From the NCBI RefSeq assembly GCF_901827205.1, contig NZ_LR594675.1:3596001-3660000 (forward strand): a stretch of 64,000 bases of DNA, read 5' to 3'. The translations under genes were made by a program, and so were the position numbers. Each line of letters starts with the position of its first letter. Position 1 is the stretch's first letter. The notes beneath the pieces are model-generated. The model ran no database searches, was not told where the DNA came from, and saw only the letters and a program-made list of their open reading frames with translations. This DNA comes from Variovorax sp. PBS-H4. GTDB taxonomy: Bacteria; Pseudomonadota; Gammaproteobacteria; Burkholderiales; Burkholderiaceae_C. Below, piece by piece: positions 58,942 to 64,000 of the stretch.

Positions 58942-59883
58942 CTAATGAGTTCCGCGCGCTGGTAGGGCCGCCGCGCGGCGGCCGCGCAGGCCGAACCATT
59001 CATTGAACACCAGGGCCCCGATCACCAGTGCGCCGCCGACCACCACCGTCGACGTCGGCGCCTCGCCGGCGCCGAGCCAGGCCAGAGTGATGCCGAAGAT
59101 GATCTCCAGCAATGCCAGCAAAGCGACCTCAGGCGCCTTCAGGACCCGTGCGCACAGGACGGAGAGCACGCAGGGAATCGCGAGCTGGAACAAGCCGAGG
59201 AAGGCAAGCAACCCCAGATCCCGCACGTTGGCTTGGAACGGCCAGGCCAGCGGCAACGTCAACAGCGAAGAAAGCGCGGCGCCCACGAGCACCGAGGGCA
59301 CGAGGTCGACATCGTGGCCCTTCGCATGGGCATGCTGCACCACGGTCCAGTTGCAAGCGCCGGCCAGCGGCACGCACAGCGCCACCAGCGTCCCGGCCAG
59401 CAGTCCGTCGCCAAGCTGGGTGCCGTACATCCAGCCGATGCCGATGCCGGCCACCACGATGGCGAACCAGGTGCGCGGCGGCAGCCGGTGGCCAATGAAG
59501 AGCCGGGCAGCAAGCGCGGTCAAGAGCGGGCCGAGCGCCATGGTCACGAGCACATTGGCCACGCTGGTCAGCGTGAGCGCGACCATGAAGGCCGTGAACA
59601 TCACGCACCAGCAGACGCCGGAGATCCACAGCGCGCGGCCCCCAGTGCGGATCTTCGCGAATACCGCCCGACCCTGCCAGGCCGGCAGGATCACCACCAG
59701 GGCCGCGAGCGTAAAGAAGCTGCGCCAGAACGTGATCTCGAAGCTGCGCGCTTGCTCGAGGTGGCGCGTGATGACGCCCGCCGTAGCCCACATCAGGGTG
59801 ACGGCGACCATCAGCCAGATGGCGCGACCGTGGGTAAGCACGGCCCTAGACGGCGGTTTCGCGGCTTGCGCGCTTGCGCTCAT
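58942..59883 (-). CDS. EamA/DMT-family membrane transporter
   Basis: This is a 313-aa protein with about ten hydrophobic helices in two EamA halves (LMVAVTLMWATAGVITRHLE, FWRSFFTLAALVVI, and CVLSVLCARVLKAPEVALLA). It is an inner-membrane drug/metabolite exporter of unknown substrate. The ATG at 59883 lies inside the typA 3' end (38-base overlap), and its ribosome site is too close; a GTG at 59841 is a good alternative start. It is co-directional with typA. Confidence 0.83.
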   Translation of the reverse strand: MSASAQAAKPPSRAVLTHGRAIWLMVAVTLMWATAGVITRHLEQARSFEITFWRSFFTLAALVVILPAWQGRAVFAKIRTGGRALWISGVCWCVMFTAFMVALTLTSVANVLVTMALGPLLTALAARLFIGHRLPPRTWFAIVVAGIGIGWMYGTQLGDGLLAGTLVALCVPLAGACNWTVVQHAHAKGHDVDLVPSVLVGAALSSLLTLPLAWPFQANVRDLGLLAFLGLFQLAIPCVLSVLCARVLKAPEVALLALLEIIFGITLAWLGAGEAPTSTVVVGGALVIGALVFNEWFGLRGRRAAALPARGTH

Positions 59884-61681
59884 GCTCCTTCAGGTGGCGC
59901 TTGCGCAAGCGCACGCTCTTGGGCGTGATTTCGACCAGCTCGTCGTCCTCGATGAATTCGACGCCGTATTCAAGCGTCAGGTCGATCGGCGGCGTGATCT
60001 TGATCGCATCCTCCTTGCCCGAGACACGGAAGTTCGTCAGCTGCTTGGTGCGCGTGGCGTTGACCACCAGGTCGTTGTCGCGGCTGTGGATACCGACGAT
60101 CATGCCTTCGTACACCGGGTCGTTCGCCCGCACGAACATGCGGCCGCGATCGTCCAGCTTGCCCAGGGCATACGTGAAGATCTCGCCGTCGTCCATGGAG
60201 ATCAGCACGCCGTTCTTGCGGCTGCCGATCTCCCCCTTGTGCGGCTCGTAGCTGTCGAAGATGTTCGAGATCAGGCCCGAGCCGCGCGTCAGGTTCAGGA
60301 ACTCGTTGGTGAAGCCGATCAGGCCGCGCGCCGGAATGCGGTACTCAAGCCGCACGCGGCCGCGGCCATCCGGCTCCATGTTGACCAGTTCGCCCTTGCG
60401 CTCGCCCAGCGCCTGCATCACGCCGCCCTGGTGTTGATCCTCGATGTCGGCAGTCACCATCTCGATCGGCTCGTACCGCACACCGTCGATGTCGCGGAAC
60501 ACCACGCGCGGCTTCGACACCGCCAGCTCGTAGCCTTCTCGGCGCATGTTCTCCAGCAGGATGGTCAGGTGCAGTTCGCCGCGACCCATGACTTCAAACA
60601 CGCCCTCTTCGTCGGTCTCCTTGACTCGCAGCGCCACATTGTGCTGCAGCTCTTTCTGCAGGCGATCCCAGATCTGGCGGCTCGTGACGAACTTGCCTTC
60701 ACGGCCGGCCAACGGGCTGGTGTTGACGCAGAAGTTCATCGTCAGCGTCGGCTCGTCGACCTTGAGCATCGGCAGCGGCGCCGGATTTGCAGGATCGGTC
60801 ACGGTCACGCCGATGCCGATATCGGCAATGCCGTTGATCAAAACGATCTCGCCGGGGCCGGCTTCGGTGGCCTGAACGCGCTCCAGCCCCTGAAAGGTCA
60901 GCACCTGGTTGACCCTGCCCTTGAATGACTTGCCGTCCGGGCCTTCCATGATCACCACGTCCATCATCGGGCGAATGGTGCCGGCGTTGATGCGGCCAAC
61001 GCCGATGCGGCCCACGAAGGTCGAGAAGTCGATTGCCGAGATCTGCAGCTGCAGCGGCGCATCCGGATCGCCCGCATGGGCCGGCACATGCTTGAGGACG
61101 GTGTCGAACAGGGCGGACATGTCCGGACCCCATTGCTCGCCCGGTGCGCCCTCTTCCAGCGACGACCAGCCGTTGATGCCCGAGGCATACACCACGGGGA
61201 AGTCCAGCTGCTCGTCCGTCGCGCCCAGCTTGTCGAACAGGTCGAAGGCGGCATTGACCACGTGGTCGGGGCGAGCGCCCGGCTTGTCGACCTTGTTCAC
61301 CACCAGGATGGGCTTGAGACCCAGCGCCAGCGCCTTCTTCGTGACGAATCGCGTCTGGGGCATCGGACCTTCCTGGGCATCGATCAGCAGCACCACGCCG
61401 TCGACCATGCTCAGCGCACGCTCCACCTCACCACCGAAATCGGCGTGGCCGGGGGTGTCCACGATGTTGATGTGCATGCCCTTCCACGTCACGGCGCAGT
61501 TCTTGGCCAGGATCGTGATACCGCGCTCTTTCTCGATCGCGTTGTTGTCCATGACGGTGTCGACGACCTTCTCGTGCGCGGCGAAAGTGCCTGACTGGCG
61601 CAGCAGTTGGTCGACCATCGTGGTCTTGCCATGGTCCACGTGGGCAATGATGGCGATGTTGCGGATCTGATTGGTGCTCAT
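59846..61681 (-). CDS. typA: Ribosome-associated GTPase TypA/BipA
   Basis: This is a 611-aa translational GTPase. The start MSTNQIRNIAIIAHVDHGKT at 61681 opens with the P-loop AHVDHGKT; G3 is DTPGHADFGGEVER and G4 NKVDKPGARPD. The C-terminal BipA-specific domain has FTNEFLNLTRGSGL. It acts on ribosomes in stress and 50S assembly. Its start overlaps the truB stop (ATGA); order infB-rbfA-truB-typA is typical of this group of bacteria. Confidence 0.97.
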   Translation of the reverse strand: MSTNQIRNIAIIAHVDHGKTTMVDQLLRQSGTFAAHEKVVDTVMDNNAIEKERGITILAKNCAVTWKGMHINIVDTPGHADFGGEVERALSMVDGVVLLIDAQEGPMPQTRFVTKKALALGLKPILVVNKVDKPGARPDHVVNAAFDLFDKLGATDEQLDFPVVYASGINGWSSLEEGAPGEQWGPDMSALFDTVLKHVPAHAGDPDAPLQLQISAIDFSTFVGRIGVGRINAGTIRPMMDVVIMEGPDGKSFKGRVNQVLTFQGLERVQATEAGPGEIVLINGIADIGIGVTVTDPANPAPLPMLKVDEPTLTMNFCVNTSPLAGREGKFVTSRQIWDRLQKELQHNVALRVKETDEEGVFEVMGRGELHLTILLENMRREGYELAVSKPRVVFRDIDGVRYEPIEMVTADIEDQHQGGVMQALGERKGELVNMEPDGRGRVRLEYRIPARGLIGFTNEFLNLTRGSGLISNIFDSYEPHKGEIGSRKNGVLISMDDGEIFTYALGKLDDRGRMFVRANDPVYEGMIVGIHSRDNDLVVNATRTKQLTNFRVSGKEDAIKITPPIDLTLEYGVEFIEDDELVEITPKSVRLRKRHLKEHERKRASRETAV

Positions 61682-62622
61682 GGTGTGGCTTCGGTCAAAA
61701 GTGTCTGCTGTATTTCGATGGGGTTCAGCAAGCGCCCCGGGATCAGTTCGCCGGCCTTGACATGCGCGGTGCCGAGGAATGCGTGCGGGGTGTGGCCGAA
61801 GACGGCGACCTCTGCAGCATCGGGCCAGTCGCCTCGACGGCGCAGGCCCGACAGAAAGCGTGCCGCATCTTCTGCCTCCAGCATGACGCTCGCGTGGCCG
61901 GCCACGAGAGACTCGACAGGCAGCAGTTGAGCGAGCCGCTCGTCTTCGGACATGGCTTCCAGCGCATCCAGCGTCACGCACTGGGAGGCGTTGAAACCGC
62001 CCGTGGCCGTGCGCCGCAAGGCCCTGAGATGGGCACCGCAGCCGAGTGCTTCGCCGATGTCTTCACCAAGGGTGCGGATGTACGTGCCCTTGCTCACGCT
62101 GGCCAGGATCCGGATCTCGTTCGCCGACTGCTGGCTGAGCGCCAGCGTGTGGATCACGACATCGCGCGCCGCGCGCTCGATTTCGATCCCCTCGCGCGCG
62201 TACTCGTAGAGCGCCTTGCCGTCCTTCTTGAGCGCGCTGTGCATCGGCGGCACCTGGCGCATCGGGCCGGTGAACTGCAACTGGACGCGCGCCAGGTCCG
62301 CCGGCGTGACGGCAACGGGCCGCTGGTCGATGACTTCGCCCTCGGCATCGCCGGTGGAAGTCCGGACGCCCAGCCGGGCGGTCGCCTCGTAGGTCTTGTC
62401 CGCGTCCAGATGCAGCTGGCTGAACTTGGTCGCCGCTCCGAAGCACAAGGGCAGCACACCGCTCGCAAGCGGATCGAGCGTGCCCGTGTGGCCTGCCTTC
62501 TCGGCGCGCAGCAGCCACTTGGCCTTCTGCAAGGCCTGGTTGCTGGACAGCCCCAGCGGCTTGTCGAGCAGAAGCACCCCATGCACAGGGCGCCGCTGCA
62601 CCCGTGTGCGTGGCGCGTTCAT
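61678..62622 (-). CDS. truB: tRNA pseudouridine-55 synthase
   Basis: This is a 314-aa enzyme making pseudouridine at U55 of tRNA. The catalytic motif is GHTGTLDPLASGVLPLCFG with the conserved Asp; KTYEATARLG and ASVSKGTYIRTLGEDIG follow. It starts 2 bases after the rbfA stop and overlaps typA, so it is part of the infB-rbfA-truB-typA operon. Confidence 0.97.
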   Translation of the reverse strand: MNAPRTRVQRRPVHGVLLLDKPLGLSSNQALQKAKWLLRAEKAGHTGTLDPLASGVLPLCFGAATKFSQLHLDADKTYEATARLGVRTSTGDAEGEVIDQRPVAVTPADLARVQLQFTGPMRQVPPMHSALKKDGKALYEYAREGIEIERAARDVVIHTLALSQQSANEIRILASVSKGTYIRTLGEDIGEALGCGAHLRALRRTATGGFNASQCVTLDALEAMSEDERLAQLLPVESLVAGHASVMLEAEDAARFLSGLRRRGDWPDAAEVAVFGHTPHAFLGTAHVKAGELIPGRLLNPIEIQQTLLTEATP

Positions 62623-62624
62623 CC

Positions 62625-62996
62625 TTAGTCGTCTTTGGAACGGGAGGCGACGGCCTGCGCAATCAGCGCATTCATGTCGGCGGCGCGCTCGGTAGTGCGG
62701 TCGAACTGGAAGTGCAGCGTGGGCACCGTGTGGATGTGCAGGCGCTTGAAGAGGCCATTGCGCAGGAAGCCCGCCGCCTGGTTGAGCGCCTCGGTGGTCT
62801 CCACCGGGTCGCCCACCAGCAGGCTGAAGAAGACCTTCGCATGCGCGTAGTCGGGCGTGACCTCGACCGCCTGGATCGTCACCATGCCCACCCGCGGATC
62901 CTTGAGCTCGCGCGCGATCAGCTCCGTCAGATCGCGCTGGATCTGATCAGCGACCTTGAAGGCGCGATTGGGGGTTGCGGCTTTTCTCTTCGGCAT
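62625..62996 (-). CDS. rbfA: Ribosome-binding factor A
   Basis: This is a 123-aa KH-like 30S maturation factor. The ATG at 62996 (MPKRKAATPNRAFKVADQIQ) was chosen; the in-frame extension into infB is not conserved. Typical segments are DLTELIARELKDPRVGMVTI and HTVPTLHFQFDRTTERAADM. It sits between infB and truB, 28 bases after infB. Confidence 0.96.
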   Translation of the reverse strand: MPKRKAATPNRAFKVADQIQRDLTELIARELKDPRVGMVTIQAVEVTPDYAHAKVFFSLLVGDPVETTEALNQAAGFLRNGLFKRLHIHTVPTLHFQFDRTTERAADMNALIAQAVASRSKDD

Positions 62997-63024
62997 GGCC
63001 AGGATCGTGACGTCTTGGTACGCC

Positions 63025-64000
63025 TTACAACGTACGCGCGATCTCCTTGATCTCGAAGAACTCCAGCTGATCACCTTCCTTGATGTCGTTGTAGTTCTTG
63101 AGCTTGATACCGCACTCGAAGCCTTCACGCACCTCGCGCACGTCGTCCTTCATCCGCTTGAGCGACTCGAGTTCGCCCGTGTAGATGACCACGTTGTCGC
63201 GCAGCAGGCGGAAATGCGCGCTGCGGGTGACATAGCCCGACGTGACGTAGCAGCCAGCGACCGTGCCGATCTTGGAGGCAACGAACACGGTGCGGATCTC
63301 GGCCGACCCGATGATCTCTTCGCGCCGTTCGGGCGCCAGCATGCCGGCCATTGCCGTCTTCAGCTCGTCCACCGCGTCATAGATGATGCTGTAGTAGCTG
63401 ATGGCGACGTTGTTGCCCTCGGCCAGGCGGCGCGCGCCGGCGTCGGCCCGCACGTTGAAACCGATGACCGTGGCCTTCGAGGCAATCGCGAGGTTGATGT
63501 CCGACTCGCTGATGCCGCCCACTGCCGCGTACACCACCTGCACCTTGACCTCGTCGGTCGAGAGCTTGAGCAGCGACTGTGCGAGCGCTTCCTGCGAGCC
63601 CTGGACGTCGGCCTTGATGATGATGGGCAGAGTCTTGACCTCGGCGCCCAATTCCGAGAACACGTTCTCGAACTTGGCGGCCTGCTGCTTGGCCAGCTTG
63701 GTGTTGCGGAACTTGCCGGCGCGGTAGGTCGCGATCTCGCGCGCACGTCGCTCGTCGCCCATCACCATGAACTCGTCGCCGGCTTGCGGCACCTCCGTCA
63801 GGCCTTGGATCTCCACCGGGATCGAAGGACCGGCTTCCTTCGTGGGCTTGCCGTCCTCGTCCAGCATGGCGCGCACGCGGCCGTATGTCGAGCCGGCCAG
63901 CACCACGTCGCCGATCTTGAGCGTGCCGGATTGCACCAGCACAGTTGCGACGGGGCCGCGCCCCTTGTCGAGCTGCGCTTCGATCACGAGGCCCTTGGCG
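63025..64000 (-). CDS. infB: Translation initiation factor IF-2, C-terminal part
   Basis: This covers about 324 C-terminal codons of IF-2; the gene continues beyond the right edge. Visible are domain 2 (VLVQSGTLKIGDVVLAGSTYG), the IF-2 domain 3 (LPIIIKADVQGSQEALAQSL, KSVATVIGFN-type KATVIGFNVRADAG) and domain C2 (GYVTRSAHFRLLRDNVVIYTG, ending FFEIKEIARTL). It binds initiator tRNA in GTP-dependent initiation. It is first in this operon stretch. Confidence 0.97.
   Translation of the reverse strand, partial: AKGLVIEAQLDKGRGPVATVLVQSGTLKIGDVVLAGSTYGRVRAMLDEDGKPTKEAGPSIPVEIQGLTEVPQAGDEFMVMGDERRAREIATYRAGKFRNTKLAKQQAAKFENVFSELGAEVKTLPIIIKADVQGSQEALAQSLLKLSTDEVKVQVVYAAVGGISESDINLAIASKATVIGFNVRADAGARRLAEGNNVAISYYSIIYDAVDELKTAMAGMLAPERREEIIGSAEIRTVFVASKIGTVAGCYVTSGYVTRSAHFRLLRDNVVIYTGELESLKRMKDDVREVREGFECGIKLKNYNDIKEGDQLEFFEIKEIARTL

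Noticed and set aside
1..64000. CRISPR arrays, tRNA genes, intact insertion sequences
   Set aside because: I scanned for regularly spaced repeats, cloverleaf-like segments and transposase motifs and saw none. A dedicated tRNA or IS search could still find a weak case.

Overview
The window is high-GC DNA from a betaproteobacterium, most likely a Comamonadaceae member close to Variovorax. This is an inference from gene content. Four Bug-type (tripartite tricarboxylate) solute-binding proteins lie in 64 kb, the housekeeping order infB-rbfA-truB-typA and guaB-guaA-smpB is of that family's type, and there is a phosphonoalanine cluster like the one known from Variovorax sp. Pal2. No tRNA, rRNA, CRISPR array, intact insertion sequence or origin was seen.

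Layout. 1-7 kb: the start of a TRAP transporter operon, a divergent TetR regulator, then an acyl-CoA type operon (OB-fold/zinc-ribbon protein, thiolase, CaiB/BaiF CoA-transferase, PanE-like reductase), an exported alpha/beta hydrolase and an IclR regulator. 8.1-23.6 kb: one leftward catabolic operon of about 15 kb. In transcription order it encodes a CoxG-like protein, a three-subunit molybdenum hydroxylase, an enoyl-CoA hydratase homologue, a Rieske ring-hydroxylating oxygenase (alpha, beta, reductase, Rieske ferredoxin), a Bug protein, an aldehyde dehydrogenase, a ThDP enzyme, a decayed MFS transporter, a class II aldolase, an alpha/beta hydrolase and an IclR regulator. A textbook LysR box lies just upstream, and a LysR gene lies beyond it. 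24.4-29.5 kb: LysR, Bug protein, FAD dehydrogenase and aldehyde dehydrogenase, with paired palindromes upstream. 29.8-36.6 kb: the pal (phosphonoalanine) cluster, made of a LysR regulator, a binding-protein ABC transporter, the transaminase PalB and the phosphonopyruvate hydrolase PalA. The binding-protein and permease genes each carry a one-base frameshift. 36.8-48.4 kb: a metallo-beta-lactamase-fold hydrolase, MmgE/PrpD protein, IclR, FAD-linked oxidase, fumarase-superfamily lyase, two sister Bug proteins around a sulfurtransferase, and a frameshifted molybdopterin reductase. 48.4-50.6 kb: a decay zone with a ThDP-enzyme scrap, an AbiEii-like gene whose 5' end is inverted, and a tatD pseudogene. 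50.8-64 kb: intact core genes (guaA, guaB, DUF4124, rnfH, ratA, smpB, acyltransferase, ECF sigma/anti-sigma pair, lipoprotein, YXWGXW protein, EamA exporter, typA, truB, rbfA, infB).

How it works together. The left 48 kb reads as accessory catabolism: uptake (TRAP, Bug, ABC, lost MFS), oxygenase and Mo-hydroxylase attack, then aldehyde oxidation, carboligation or decarboxylation, and CoA-ester chemistry, each block with its own regulator. Frameshifts and remnants are confined to 10-50 kb, while the core genes are clean. Several of the shifts lie in short G or C runs, so true decay and sequencing error both need to be considered.
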